In this document: positions 13,131 to 23,089 of the stretch, one piece after another
How positions within the stretch are numbered: position 1 is the stretch's first letter
Layout: the number at the start of each line of letters is the position of its first letter
NCBI RefSeq assembly: GCF_014493765.1
Contig: NZ_JACTVJ010000011.1
Span: 469,414 to 533,413, forward strand
Source: Streptomyces polyasparticus
GTDB taxonomy: Bacteria; Actinomycetota; Actinomycetes; Streptomycetales; Streptomycetaceae
DNA: 64,000 nt
Direction of reading: 5' to 3'
Translations under genes and position numbers: made by a program
The notes under the pieces: model-generated
What the model saw: the letters and a program-made list of their open reading frames with translations, nothing else
What the model was told of the DNA's origin: nothing
The model's database searches: none

Positions 13131-14077
13131 GCAATATCGACATGTCGGCACCGCTGGGTTCGCACGTCACCCTGCCGAATCCGGTGAGCACGGCCTCCGG
13201 CTGTGCCGGTTACGGCCGTGAACTCCACCGCTTCGTTCCGCTCTCGTCGCTCGGCACGATCACCACGAAAACGATCATGCCGTACGTGCGCTCCGGGCGG
13301 CCCACGCCGCGGATGGCCGAGACTCCGAGCGGCATGCTCAACTCCATCGGGCTGCAGGGCTCCGGCATCGACCACTTCGTCGAGCACGAGCTGCCCTGGC
13401 TCGCGGAGCAGGGTGCCCGGGTGCTCGTGTCGATCGCGGGGGAGCGCACCGAGGAGTTCGCCGAGGCCGCCGCCCGCCTCAAGGGGCAGCCCGGGGTCGT
13501 GGGCATCGAGGCCAATATCTCCTGCCCGAACGTCGCCAACCGCGGACTCGTCTTCGCCTGCGACGCCTCCTCCGCGTACGAGACGGTCCGTGCCGTGCGC
13601 GACGCCGCCGATCCCGCGCAGCCGGTCTACGCGAAGCTCACGCCGGATGTCACCTCGATCGTGGACATCGCCGCGGCGTGCACCCAGGCCGGTGCGGACG
13701 GCCTCTCGATGATCAACACGCTGCTCGGCATGGTCGTCGACGCCGACACCCTGCGGCCACGGCTCGCGGGCACGACCGGCGGACTCTCCGGCCCCGCGAT
13801 CCGGCCCGTCGCGGTGCGCTGCGTGTACCAGGTGTACGCGGCGATGCGCGCCGGATCCGTCCGGAAGGTGCCGATCCTCGGCATGGGCGGGATCACCTCC
13901 GGGCGCGACGCGCTGGAGTTCGTGCTCGCCGGCGCCTCCGGTGTCGCGCTCGGCACGGTGCTCTTCAACGACCCCTCCGCACCCGTACGCGTCCTGGAAG
14001 AGCTCGAATCCGCTCTGGCGGAGCGCGATTTCACATCGTTGCAGCAGGCAATCGGCTTCGCGCACACAGGTAATTGA
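13127..14077 (+). CDS. pyrD: Dihydroorotate dehydrogenase, class 1B type catalytic subunit
   Basis: 316 residues. The catalytic loop reads EANISCPNVANRG, with cysteine as the base, as in class 1 enzymes. The class 2 PyrD encoded at 10078 uses serine. GMGGITSGRDALEF is the FMN phosphate site. Together with the overlapping PyrK-like subunit it should make a soluble NAD-linked enzyme. The pathway therefore appears to have two alternative oxidation steps in one locus. A role on a related substrate is possible. Confidence 0.82.
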   Translation: MSNIDMSAPLGSHVTLPNPVSTASGCAGYGRELHRFVPLSSLGTITTKTIMPYVRSGRPTPRMAETPSGMLNSIGLQGSGIDHFVEHELPWLAEQGARVLVSIAGERTEEFAEAAARLKGQPGVVGIEANISCPNVANRGLVFACDASSAYETVRAVRDAADPAQPVYAKLTPDVTSIVDIAAACTQAGADGLSMINTLLGMVVDADTLRPRLAGTTGGLSGPAIRPVAVRCVYQVYAAMRAGSVRKVPILGMGGITSGRDALEFVLAGASGVALGTVLFNDPSAPVRVLEELESALAERDFTSLQQAIGFAHTGN

Positions 14078-14298
14078 CGTACCGGACCCCCAAATCCGGG
14101 GTGAATTGCCCGATATGTATAGTTCGACTTCAGCTGACCTGGACTTTTCCGCTGTTCTCGCTGACTGGAGCGGTCCTGGCCGCTAGTCTCCGTCGGGAGT
14201 ACTCGGGTGACTGCGTCGCTCGTTGCTCCCCAGGTGCGGGGCTATTAGGTTCCTCACCGGTCCGTATCCGACAGTTCGACAACCGAGGTGACGTAGGC

Positions 14299-14622
14299 GT
14301 GGCTCTTCCGCCCCTTACCCCTGAACAGCGCGCAGCCGCGCTCGAAAAGGCCGCCGCGGCTCGCCGGGAGCGGGCCGAGGTCAAGAATCGACTCAAGCAC
14401 TCCGGCGCCTCCCTTCACGAGGTCATCAAGCAGGGCCAGGAGAACGACGTCATCGGGAAGATGAAGGTCTCCGCCCTCCTCGAGTCGCTGCCGGGCGTGG
14501 GCAAGGTCCGCGCCAAGCAGATCATGGAGCGTCTCGGTATTTCCGAGAGCCGGCGTGTGCGGGGCCTTGGCTCCAACCAGATCGCTTCTTTGGAGCGAGA
14601 GTTCGGCGGCGGTGCCGCCTGA
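14299..14622 (+). CDS. mihF: Actinobacterial integration host factor (mIHF/sIHF)
   Basis: 107 residues. It has the single helical domain of mIHF, with the DNA-contacting helix-two-turn-helix segment [20 protein letters not shown]. It is a nucleoid-associated protein unrelated to enterobacterial IHF and influences supercoiling and development in Streptomyces. The GTG at [11 protein letters not shown] was chosen because GAGG lies upstream and it gives the conserved N-terminus. The frame is open further 5' but not conserved. It precedes gmk, as in other actinomycetes. Confidence 0.93.
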   Translation: MALPPLTPEQRAAALEKAAAARRERAEVKNRLKHSGASLHEVIKQGQENDVIGKMKVSALLESLPGVGKVRAKQIMERLGISESRRVRGLGSNQIASLEREFGGGAA

Positions 14623-14660
14623 CGGTCTCAGGCACTCCTGAGAACCTGGATAATCGCTGC

Positions 14661-15218
14661 ATGAGTGAACGTCCGCGGCTGACCGTGCTCTCCGGCCCCT
14701 CTGGAGTCGGCAAGAGCACGGTCGTCGCTCATATGCGCAAAGAACACCCCGAGGTCTGGCTCTCCGTCTCGGCGACGACTCGGAAGCCGCGTCCCGGGGA
14801 GAGGCACGGCGTCCAGTACTTCTTCGTCACCGACGAGGAGATGGACAAGCTGATCGCCAACGGCGAGCTGCTCGAGTGGGCCGAATTCGCGGGCAACCGC
14901 TACGGCACACCACGCGCCGCCGTCCTGGAGCGTCTCGAGGCCGGTGAGCCGGTGCTGCTCGAGATCGATCTGCAGGGCGCCCGTCTCGTGCGCGAGTCGA
15001 TGCCCGAGGCCCAGCTGGTGTTCCTCGCCCCGCCCAGCTGGGACGAGCTCGTGCGCCGTCTCACCGGCCGCGGCACCGAGGCGCCGGAGGTCATCGAGCG
15101 CCGTCTGGCCGCGGCCCGTGTCGAGCTCGCCGCCGAGTCGGAGTTCGATACGACCCTTGTCAATACCTCCGTCGAGGACGTGGCCCGTGAGCTGCTAGCC
15201 TTGATGAACGTTGTCTGA
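14661..15218 (+). CDS. gmk: Guanylate kinase
   Basis: 185 residues. The P-loop [11 protein letters not shown], the GMP-binding [17 protein letters not shown] and the lid region are intact. It phosphorylates GMP/dGMP to the diphosphates in purine nucleotide supply. It sits between mihF and rpoZ in the conserved gmk-rpoZ-coaBC order. Confidence 0.96.
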   Translation: MSERPRLTVLSGPSGVGKSTVVAHMRKEHPEVWLSVSATTRKPRPGERHGVQYFFVTDEEMDKLIANGELLEWAEFAGNRYGTPRAAVLERLEAGEPVLLEIDLQGARLVRESMPEAQLVFLAPPSWDELVRRLTGRGTEAPEVIERRLAAARVELAAESEFDTTLVNTSVEDVARELLALMNVV

Positions 15219-15261
15219 TCAGGCGTTGTCTGATCATTTTCCATTCTTCGGAAGGTAGAGC

Positions 15262-15534
15262 GTGTCCTCTTCCATCACCGCGCCCGAGGGCATCATCAAC
15301 CCGCCGATCGACGAGCTCCTCGAGGCCACCGACTCGAAGTACAGCCTCGTGATCTACGCGGCCAAGCGTGCCCGTCAGATCAACGCGTACTACTCGCAGC
15401 TCGGCGAGGGTCTCCTCGAGTACGTCGGTCCGCTGGTGGACACCCACGTCCACGAGAAGCCGCTCTCGATCGCGCTGCGTGAGATCAACGCCGGCCTGCT
15501 CACCTCCGAGGCCATCGAGGCCCCGGCCACGTAA
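15262..15534 (+). CDS. rpoZ: RNA polymerase omega subunit
   Basis: 90 residues with the omega core motif [18 protein letters not shown] and [12 protein letters not shown]. It binds the beta-prime C-terminus and helps RNA polymerase assembly. In Streptomyces its loss affects differentiation. GTG start with GGAAGG upstream. A hairpin terminator follows the stop codon. Confidence 0.95.
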   Translation: MSSSITAPEGIINPPIDELLEATDSKYSLVIYAAKRARQINAYYSQLGEGLLEYVGPLVDTHVHEKPLSIALREINAGLLTSEAIEAPAT

Positions 15535-15564
15535 GCACGCCGACGTTCGGCAGTTTTTCCAGTA

Positions 15565-15593
15565 CAGGCCCGGCAGCGCGACTGCCGGGCCTG
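15565..15593 (+). terminator. Hairpin after rpoZ
   Basis: A 12-bp stem (15565-15576 with 15582-15593, arm CAGGCCCGGCAG) has a 5-base loop. Five T residues lie on its 5' side rather than after it. It lies 30 bases after the rpoZ stop and 60 bases before coaBC. Confidence 0.65.
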
Positions 15594-15652
15594 TGGTGTG
15601 TCATGGGTACGGACCGGTCCGCGAGCGGAACATGTCGTACGGGAGATGGGGA

Positions 15653-16861
15653 GTGGCAGTGGACAAGCCGAAGGTCGTCCTGGGAGTCAGCGGCGGGATC
15701 GCCGCCTACAAGGCGTGCGAGCTGCTTCGCCGGCTGACCGAGTCGGGCCACGACGTCCGGGTCGTGCCGACCGAGTCCGCGCTCCACTTCGTCGGCGCGG
15801 CCACCTGGTCCGCACTCTCCGGCCACCCGGTCTCGACGGAGGTCTGGTCCGATGTCCACGAGGTGCCGCACGTACGGATCGGCCAGCACGCCGATCTCGT
15901 GATCGTGGCGCCCGCCACCGCCGACATGCTGGCGAAGGCCGCGCACGGCCTGGCCGACGACCTGCTCACCAACACGCTCCTGACCGCGCGCTGTCCCGTG
16001 GTGTTCGCACCCGCGATGCACACCGAGATGTGGGAGCACGCGGCCACCCAGGAGAACGTGGCCACCCTGCGCCGCCGCGGCGCCGTCGTCATCGAGCCCG
16101 CCGTCGGACGCCTCACCGGCGTCGACACGGGCAAGGGGCGGCTGCCCGACCCCGGCGAGATCTTCGAGGTCTGCCGCCGGGTACTTGCCCGCGGGAACGC
16201 CGACGCGGACCTCGCGGGCCGCCACGTCGTGGTCAGCGCCGGAGGCACCCGGGAGCCGATCGACCCGGTCCGCTTCCTGGGCAACCGCTCCTCCGGCAAG
16301 CAGGGCTACGCCCTCGCCCGTACGGCGGCGGCGCGCGGCGCCCGGGTCACCCTGGTCTCCGCGAACGCCGGCCTGCCCGACCCGGCCGGCGTCGACGTCG
16401 TGCACGTCGGGACCGCGGTGCAGCTGCGCGAGGCCGTGCTCAAGGCGGCGGCCGACGCGGACGCCGTCGTGATGGCGGCGGCGGTCGCGGACTTCCGGCC
16501 CGCCGAGTACGCGACCGGGAAGATCAAGAAGAAGGACGACCAGGCCGATCCGACGATCACCCTCGTCCGCAACCCCGACATCCTCGCCGAGATCTCCGCC
16601 GACCGTGCGCGCCCCGGCCAGGTCGTGGTCGGCTTCGCCGCCGAGACCGACGACGTGCTCGCCAACGGACGCACCAAGCTGGAGCGCAAGGGCTGCGATC
16701 TGCTCGTGGTCAACGAGGTCGGTGAGCGCAAGACCTTCGGCTCCGAGGAGAACGAGGCGGTCGTGCTCGGCTCCGACGGCTCCGAGACGCCCGTGCCGTA
16801 CGGACCGAAGGAAGGCCTGGCGGACGTGGTGTGGGACCTGGTGCAGAAGCGACTCGACTGA
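15653..16861 (+). CDS. coaBC: Bifunctional phosphopantothenoylcysteine decarboxylase / synthetase
   Basis: 402 residues. The N-terminal flavin decarboxylase half starts GVSGGIAAYKACELLRRL and has FAPAMHTEMW. The C-terminal synthetase half has SAGGTREPIDPVRFLGNRS and AAVADFRP. It performs two successive steps of coenzyme A synthesis. The GTG start at 15653 has GGGAG seven bases upstream. A second in-frame GTG is 6 bases later. Confidence 0.94.
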   Translation: MAVDKPKVVLGVSGGIAAYKACELLRRLTESGHDVRVVPTESALHFVGAATWSALSGHPVSTEVWSDVHEVPHVRIGQHADLVIVAPATADMLAKAAHGLADDLLTNTLLTARCPVVFAPAMHTEMWEHAATQENVATLRRRGAVVIEPAVGRLTGVDTGKGRLPDPGEIFEVCRRVLARGNADADLAGRHVVVSAGGTREPIDPVRFLGNRSSGKQGYALARTAAARGARVTLVSANAGLPDPAGVDVVHVGTAVQLREAVLKAAADADAVVMAAAVADFRPAEYATGKIKKKDDQADPTITLVRNPDILAEISADRARPGQVVVGFAAETDDVLANGRTKLERKGCDLLVVNEVGERKTFGSEENEAVVLGSDGSETPVPYGPKEGLADVVWDLVQKRLD

Positions 16862-16882
16862 CTCCCGGGGCGCAGGTGAAGT

Positions 16883-16921
16883 GAATTTCGCCCGCCCGGG
16901 CGCCTCAAACCCGCGAAATTC
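16883..16921 (+). terminator. Inverted repeat downstream of coaBC
   Basis: Nine-base arms GAATTTCGC (16883-16891) and GCGAAATTC (16913-16921) flank a GC-rich 21-base loop. It is a possible terminator in the 258-base gap before metK. I see no recognisable gene or riboswitch in the rest of that gap. Confidence 0.4.
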
Positions 16922-17119
16922 GGACGTCAGCGCCCTGGCGGAGACCGATCGTCGTATCGCAGAATGCGGTGTCGCAGGTCACACGGCATCCAGCTAGCGA
17001 GACGCGGCGCCCAGTGGCCGGAAGCGACCGATAAACTGGTCGACGAAGCATCACCGGGCGCAGCTCCCGGTAGCCTCGCCAATGATCAGCCAGCAGCCGC
17101 TGCAACCCCAGGGAGCGTT

Positions 17120-18328
<1,209 letters not shown>

Positions 18329-18347
18329 TACCTGACGCTCTGCGGTG

Positions 18348-18377
18348 ACGGCCCCGGACCTTGTGGTCCGGGGCCGT
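18348..18377 (+). terminator. metK terminator
   Basis: A 13-bp perfect stem (18348-18360 with 18365-18377, arm ACGGCCCCGGACC) has a TTGT loop. It lies 20 bases after the metK stop. Confidence 0.8.
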
Positions 18378-18466
18378 TGTCGTGAGGGGGGCAAATGGTG
18401 TGCGGTGGGCGGGCGTTGGTGCGTACGGTGGGAGAGCCGGGGCGCCCGGTGCGCAGGCTGCGGATA

Positions 18467-18622
18467 CTTCTGGTTCGGGACGTATGTCCCTCGCGGGTTC
18501 GAATCCCGTCGCCGCTCCCATGCGGAGCGGTGTGGCCGAGTGGGCGAAGGCAAACCCTTGTGCCTCAGGCGCGTTCCGCCGCCGACCTGATCTCGGGCGC
18601 CCGGTGTCAGTCCCTTCTGGTT
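18467..18622 (+). other. Permuted or scrambled class II tRNA-like locus
   Basis: The 3' half of a class II tRNA comes first. It has a variable arm GGGAC/GTCCC (18477-18490), a T-arm around GGGTTCGAATCCC (18493-18509), a 3' acceptor strand CGCCGCT (18510-18516), C73 and an encoded CCA (18518-18520). Five bases later a 5' half follows: acceptor strand AGCGGTG (18526-18532), T8, G9, and a D-arm GCC...GGC (18535-18551). The two acceptor strands pair over 7 bp, plus G-1 with C73. A 9-base direct repeat CTTCTGGTT brackets the unit (18467-18475 and 18614-18622). No clear anticodon arm can be built. It could be a pseudogene, a duplication remnant or a genuinely permuted gene. Confidence 0.45.
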
Positions 18623-18633
18623 AAGTTGGGGCT

Positions 18634-20796
18634 GTGAGCAGCGAGAACGGCAAGCCCGGCAGCGACGCGCAGGACGCGGCGCCGGAGCAGCTCGCGCTCA
18701 TCAGGGAGACCGTGCGCAAGGCGGCCGTACCGCGGGCCAAGCCGCGTACGTGGCGTGGTGCGGAGCTGGCGCCCGAGCTGCCGGTGGCCCGTGTGCTCGT
18801 CGACAAGGGTGTGCTGCATCTCGACAGGTACTTCGACTATGCGGTGCCCGCCGAGCTCGATGCCGACGCCCAGCCGGGTGTGCGGGTGCGCGTGAGGTTC
18901 GGGGCCGGGCGCGGTCGTGTGCATGGCGGCCGGCGCGAGGGCGGCGGGCTGATCAGCGGGTTTCTGGTCGAGCGGGTCGCCGAGTCCGACTACTCCGGGC
19001 CGCTGGCCGCGCTCGCCCAAGTGGTGTCGCCCGAGCCGGTGTTGAGCCCCGAGCTGCTCGGGCTCGCGCGGGCCGTCGCCGACCGGTATGCGGGCAGCCT
19101 CGCCGACGTACTGACCTTGGCCGTACCGCCGCGCAATGCCCGTGCCGAGTCCAAGGCCTCGCCGCCGGCGCCCCCCGCACCGCCGAAGCCCGAGGTTGGC
19201 ACGTGGGCGCGGTATGGGCAGGGACCGGCCTTTCTGGAGTCCCTCGCGTCCGGTGGAGCGCCGCGTGCCGTGTGGAACGCGCTGCCCGGGCCGCACTGGG
19301 GCGAGGAGCTCGCGCGGGCCGTCGCGGCCACGCTGGCCTCCGGCCGGGGCGCGCTGGTCGTCGTACCGGACGGGAAGACCGCGAGCCGGGTGGACGCCGC
19401 CCTGACCGCGGTGCTCGGCGAGGGCCGGCATGCGCTGCTCACGGCGGACGCGGGTCCGGAGAAGCGGTACGCGGAGTGGCTGGCCGTGCGGCGCGGCTCC
19501 GTGCGGGCCGTGGTGGGCACGCGGGCCGCGATGTTCGCGCCGGTGCAGAACCTCGGTCTGGTGGCCATCTGGGACGACGGCGACGGCAACCACAGCGAGC
19601 TGCACGCCCCGCAGCCGCACGCCCGCGATGTGCTGCTGCTGCGTGCCGCCCATGACAAGTGCGGCTTTCTGCTCGGGAGTTGGAGCTGCACCGTCGAGGC
19701 GGCGCAGCTGGTCGAGAGCGGCTGGGCCAAGCCGCTGGTCGCCGACCGGGAGCAGGTGCGGCTCGCCGCGCCCCTGGTGCGTACGGTCGGCGACACCGAC
19801 GTGGCGCGGGACGCGGCGGCCCGCGCCGCACGCCTGCCCTCGCTCGCCTGGCAGGTCGCGAAGGAAGGACTCACGCGCGGGCCCGTCCTGGTGCAGGTGC
19901 CCCGGCGGGGTTACGTGCCACGGCTTGCGTGCGAGCGCTGCCGCGAGCCCGCTCGTTGCCGGGAGTGCGCCGGACCGCTGGAGGCCCAGGACGCGGGGCC
20001 CCTGCACTGTGCGTGGTGCGGGCGGACCGAGTCCGAGTGGCACTGCGGCGAGTGCGGCTCGTTCAGGCTGCGGGCGCAGATCGTGGGGGCGCGGCGCACC
20101 GCCGAGGAGCTGGGGCGGGCCTTTCCGTCCGTGCCGGTGCGGACGTCCGGGCGTGAGCACATCCTGGAGTCCGTCCCCGACCAGCCCTCGCTGGTCGTCT
20201 CGACGCCCGGCGCCGAGCCGGTCGCCGAGGGCGGGTATGCCGCCGCGCTGCTGCTCGACGGATGGACCATGCTCGGGCGGCCCGACCTGCGGGCGGCCGA
20301 GGACGCGCTGCGGCGGTGGATCGGGGCCTCCGCGCTCGTACGGGGGCAGGGGGACGGCGGCACCGTCGTGGTCGTCGGCGAGCCGACCCAGCGGCCCGTG
20401 CAGGCCCTTGTGCGATGGGACCCGGTCGGGCACGCGGTGCGGGAGCTGGCCGAGCGGGCCGAGCTCGGGTTCCCGCCGGTGTCGCGGATGGCCGCGGTGT
20501 CGGGGCGGCCCGAGGCCGTGGCCGAGTTCCTCGCGGGGGCCGAACTGCCCGCTGACGCCGAGGTGTTGGGGCCGGTGCCGCTGCCGGTGACGGATCCGTC
20601 GCGGCCCAAGCGCACGGGGGCGGCGCCGGTGGGGGAGCAGTGGGAGCGGGCTCTGGTCCGGGTGCGGCCCGGAAGCGGGGCCGCGCTCGCCGCGGCGCTC
20701 AAGGCGGCGCAGGCCGGGCGGATGGCCCGGGGGGCCGGGGTTTCGGCGGGGGAGTCCGGGGTGCGGATTCGTATTGATCCGCCGGACATTGGGTGA
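18634..20796 (+). CDS. priA: Primosomal protein N' (PriA), ATPase-degenerate actinobacterial form
   Basis: 720 residues. The N-terminal DNA-binding domain includes RVLVDKGVLHLDRYFDYAVP. The central zinc-binding region has eight cysteines (CERCREPARCREC and CAWCGRT...CGECGS). The normal Walker A is replaced by VVVPDGKTASRV, and the DEEH box by WDDGDGN. Actinobacterial PriA is known to lack helicase motifs and probably acts only as a replication-restart loader. The GTG start at 18634 gives a polar N-terminus. fmt follows after three intervening genes. Confidence 0.88.
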   Translation: MSSENGKPGSDAQDAAPEQLALIRETVRKAAVPRAKPRTWRGAELAPELPVARVLVDKGVLHLDRYFDYAVPAELDADAQPGVRVRVRFGAGRGRVHGGRREGGGLISGFLVERVAESDYSGPLAALAQVVSPEPVLSPELLGLARAVADRYAGSLADVLTLAVPPRNARAESKASPPAPPAPPKPEVGTWARYGQGPAFLESLASGGAPRAVWNALPGPHWGEELARAVAATLASGRGALVVVPDGKTASRVDAALTAVLGEGRHALLTADAGPEKRYAEWLAVRRGSVRAVVGTRAAMFAPVQNLGLVAIWDDGDGNHSELHAPQPHARDVLLLRAAHDKCGFLLGSWSCTVEAAQLVESGWAKPLVADREQVRLAAPLVRTVGDTDVARDAAARAARLPSLAWQVAKEGLTRGPVLVQVPRRGYVPRLACERCREPARCRECAGPLEAQDAGPLHCAWCGRTESEWHCGECGSFRLRAQIVGARRTAEELGRAFPSVPVRTSGREHILESVPDQPSLVVSTPGAEPVAEGGYAAALLLDGWTMLGRPDLRAAEDALRRWIGASALVRGQGDGGTVVVVGEPTQRPVQALVRWDPVGHAVRELAERAELGFPPVSRMAAVSGRPEAVAEFLAGAELPADAEVLGPVPLPVTDPSRPKRTGAAPVGEQWERALVRVRPGSGAALAAALKAAQAGRMARGAGVSAGESGVRIRIDPPDIG

Positions 20797-20952
20797 GTCG
20801 GGGGGATCGGGTGGCCGGGCGGCGGATGAGCTGAGGCTGCTCGGGTGGTTGGGGCGTGGCTGCTTGCATGGCTGGATGGCTGGATCGGTCCTTGGGGCAT
20901 CGGCCGCGCGGATGGATCGGTTCGCCGGGTGCCTGCTGCGGGTGCGGCGCTT

Positions 20953-21321
20953 CTAGCGTGCGCCCGGTTGCTCGGTGTCCGCTGCCTCCTGCGCGGCCAT
21001 CACCTTGTCTCCGTACGTGAAGGCCCAGGCGCCCACGGCATCGATCGGTCCCAGCAAGGTCCGTCCCAGCGCGGTGAGTTCGTATTCGACCCGGGGAGGC
21101 GCTCCGGGGTGTTCGTGCCGGTCGACGAGACCGTTGTACTGCAGCCGTCGCAAGGTCTCGGTGAGCACCTTGGAGCTGATGCCGCCGATCTGTTCCCGCA
21201 GGGCTACCGGACGCCTGGGGCCTTCGCGCAGAGCCCAGAGCACCACAGCGTTCCACGTGTGGGAGAGCAGGTCGAAGGCCAGGCGGGCGCGGCAGTCGGC
21301 GAGGAAGGCGTCGGTGGTCAC
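20953..21321 (-). CDS. HxlR-family winged-helix regulator
   Basis: 122 residues. The HxlR winged helix is clear: LLSHTWNAVVLWALREGPRRP, IGGISSKVLTETLRRLQYNGLV, then the wing with RVEYELTALGRTLL. HxlR proteins usually sense reactive aldehydes, quinones or redox state and control an adjacent oxidoreductase gene. Here it is divergent from an NADP-binding oxidoreductase gene, which is its likely target. The start is the GTG before TTDAFLAD, with only a weak ribosome binding site. Confidence 0.85.
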   Translation of the reverse strand: MTTDAFLADCRARLAFDLLSHTWNAVVLWALREGPRRPVALREQIGGISSKVLTETLRRLQYNGLVDRHEHPGAPPRVEYELTALGRTLLGPIDAVGAWAFTYGDKVMAAQEAADTEQPGAR

Positions 21322-21472
21322 GTACCAAATGGTGCCTGAGCCGCTCCCTAGCGTCGGTACGAACGGCGAACGATCGTCGGACGAACGCTGTGCCGGACTG
21401 CGGACGAGCGTCGTGACGACGGGCGATCGAGCGTCGTGGCGATCGGACGGAACCTGCGGGGAGAGGAATCGT
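21322..21472. promoter_or_regulatory. Divergent promoter region with repeated CGAACG/CGTCG half-sites
   Basis: The 151-base gap between the HxlR gene and the oxidoreductase gene holds many short repeats. Examples are CGAACG at about 21359-21374, ACGAACG near 21381, and GATCG/CGTCG combinations from 21404 to 21446. This is where HxlR-controlled divergent promoters and operators would be expected. No precise box can be fixed by eye. Confidence 0.35.
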
Positions 21473-22117
21473 ATGATGAGAATCGGGATCCTGGGCACGG
21501 GGAACATGGCCGACGCACTGGCCACGCAATGGGCGCGTGCCGGACGCGAAGTGACCGTCGGCGGACGGGACATGCTCAAGGCGGAGCGGCTCGCGGAGCG
21601 CATCGGCGGCGGCGTGCTTGCCGGCGGTCTGCGCGCGGCCGCCGAGGCCGGTGACGTGGTGCTCGCCGCGCTGCCCTTCGGTGCGGGGGCACAGGTGGTA
21701 CGGGATCTGCGGGCGGAGCTGGCCGGCAAGGTGCTCGTCGACTGCTCCAATCCCGTCGGCCCCGGCTTCCGGCTGCTGACCGAAGGCGGCCCGTCGGCCG
21801 CGCAGTTGCTGGCCGCCGCGGCGCCGGAGGCCCGGGTGGTCAAGGCCTTCAACCTCTGCCATGAGGATGTGTGGCGGCTGCGGCCGCCCGTCTTCGAGGG
21901 CCGTGCCCTGGCGGTGCCGGTCTGCGGGGACGACGAGCAGGCGCTCGTGGCCGTACGCGCGTTGGTACGGGATCTGGGCTGTGCACCCGTCGACGGTGGC
22001 GGTCTCGGACGGGCCGGGCTTCTCGAGGCCACCGCCGCGCTGTTCATCGGGCTGTGGGTGGGGGAGGGAGCGGACGCCCAGGCCATCGCTCCACCGCTCG
22101 CCCATGCGGCCGGCTGA
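21473..22117 (+). CDS. NADPH-dependent F420 reductase-like / NADP-binding oxidoreductase
   Basis: 214 residues. The N-terminal Rossmann motif MRIGILGTGNMADALATQW is followed by VTVGGRD (NADP preference), AALPFGAG and VDCSNPVG. These features place it with small F420-NADP-oxidoreductase-like proteins. The substrate is unknown. Two adjacent ATGs occur, with GAGAGG six bases before the first. Divergence from the HxlR gene suggests induction by a reactive electrophile. Confidence 0.75.
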   Translation: MMRIGILGTGNMADALATQWARAGREVTVGGRDMLKAERLAERIGGGVLAGGLRAAAEAGDVVLAALPFGAGAQVVRDLRAELAGKVLVDCSNPVGPGFRLLTEGGPSAAQLLAAAAPEARVVKAFNLCHEDVWRLRPPVFEGRALAVPVCGDDEQALVAVRALVRDLGCAPVDGGGLGRAGLLEATAALFIGLWVGEGADAQAIAPPLAHAAG

Positions 22118-22154
22118 GGTCCGCGCACGGAACCCACAGCCCCGTACGACAGAG

Positions 22155-22195
22155 ATGCCCCCGCTCCCGGCGCCAAGCGCCGGGAGCGGGGGCAT
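22155..22195. terminator. Bidirectional terminator
   Basis: An 18-bp perfect stem (22155-22172 with 22178-22195, arm starting ATGCCCCCGCTCC) has a 5-base loop. It lies between the oxidoreductase gene and the convergent HTH gene, so it can serve both. Confidence 0.85.
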
Positions 22196-22248
22196 TTCAA
22201 CTCGGCCTCAGGACAAGGCAGCAGTGTCGGCGTACCGCTGCCGTGCCG

Positions 22249-22806
22249 TCAGCCGTTGCGCGGACCCGGGAACGCGCCCGGGCGGGGTTCTTCGCGCAGG
22301 ACGGATCCGGCGGGGGTCTCCCGCAGGACCGGGCTGCCCGCCGTCGGCTGGGTCGGCATGGAGCGGGCCGCGGGCACGGACGGCAGGCCCGCACCGATAC
22401 CCACCGGACGTGCCCCGGTGTCCGTGGCACGCTCGGCCTCGGCGGCGGCCTGTGCCGTGGCCCGCCGGGCTCCGTAACGGCGGTGTACCGCCTGCTTGGT
22501 GACCCCGAGCGCGGAGCCCACCGCGTCCCAGGAGAAGCCGAGCGAGCGGTCGAAGTCCACCGCCGCCGTGACCAGGGTCTCCACGCTGTCGCGCAGCTCC
22601 TGGGCGAGACGGACGGTGGGGGCGGGGGCGCGCCCGTACACGACGAAGCCCGTGGAGGGGCCGGAGCGGCGCGGGCGGTAGACGTTGCCCAACTGGGCGG
22701 TGAGGGTACGCAGTGCGTCCACCTGCCGGCGGACCCGCTCGATGTCCCGCACAAGCAGATGCAGGCTGGCCCTTGCCTGGGCGTCGTGGGTTGCGTGGTC
22801 GGCCAT
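22249..22806 (-). CDS. Helix-turn-helix protein with N-terminal coiled region
   Basis: 185 residues. An N-terminal helical stretch (about 10-45, [19 protein letters not shown]) is followed by a small helix-turn-helix ([22 protein letters not shown], near 105-125). The C-terminus is a disordered Pro/Arg-rich tail. The HTH resembles those in sigma-region-4-like or DUF-type regulators in Streptomyces, but no named family is certain. ATG start with GAGAGG seven bases upstream. It is divergent from fmt across 283 bases, in which I see no other gene. Confidence 0.7.
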   Translation of the reverse strand: MADHATHDAQARASLHLLVRDIERVRRQVDALRTLTAQLGNVYRPRRSGPSTGFVVYGRAPAPTVRLAQELRDSVETLVTAAVDFDRSLGFSWDAVGSALGVTKQAVHRRYGARRATAQAAAEAERATDTGARPVGIGAGLPSVPAARSMPTQPTAGSPVLRETPAGSVLREEPRPGAFPGPRNG

Positions 22807-23089
22807 GAACAAGCCTCTCGAACCGGCGATGAAAAGGGTCGGGCCGCCATCGCGGCCCCTGTCTGGTCAACTCTTTCTTGACCAACGCGTCAGCCCGGGA
22901 TGTGGTCACGGTGGAGGGGCGTATGCGCATATGCGCGGGGCGCGCGGCTGCGCGCACGCCCCGGGGCCTGGGGCCGCGCCGCGCCTTCGGGAGGCGGACA
23001 TCGCCCCCGGGGCGCACGGCGGACGCCGACCGCCTCATAGACTGGTGCGCTGCTCGTCACGTCCCCGCCCGAGAGGCCCTCCGCCACCG

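Noticed and set aside
16862-17119. Possible SAM riboswitch upstream of metK
   Set aside because: I could not build the conserved core of SAM-I, SAM-II or SAM-IV from this sequence. A covariance-model search would be needed to claim one.
18423-18520. A conventional tRNA gene ending at the CCA at 18520
   Set aside because: The 3' half is good, but upstream sequence gives no acceptor partner, D-arm or anticodon stem. The matching 5' acceptor strand lies downstream instead.
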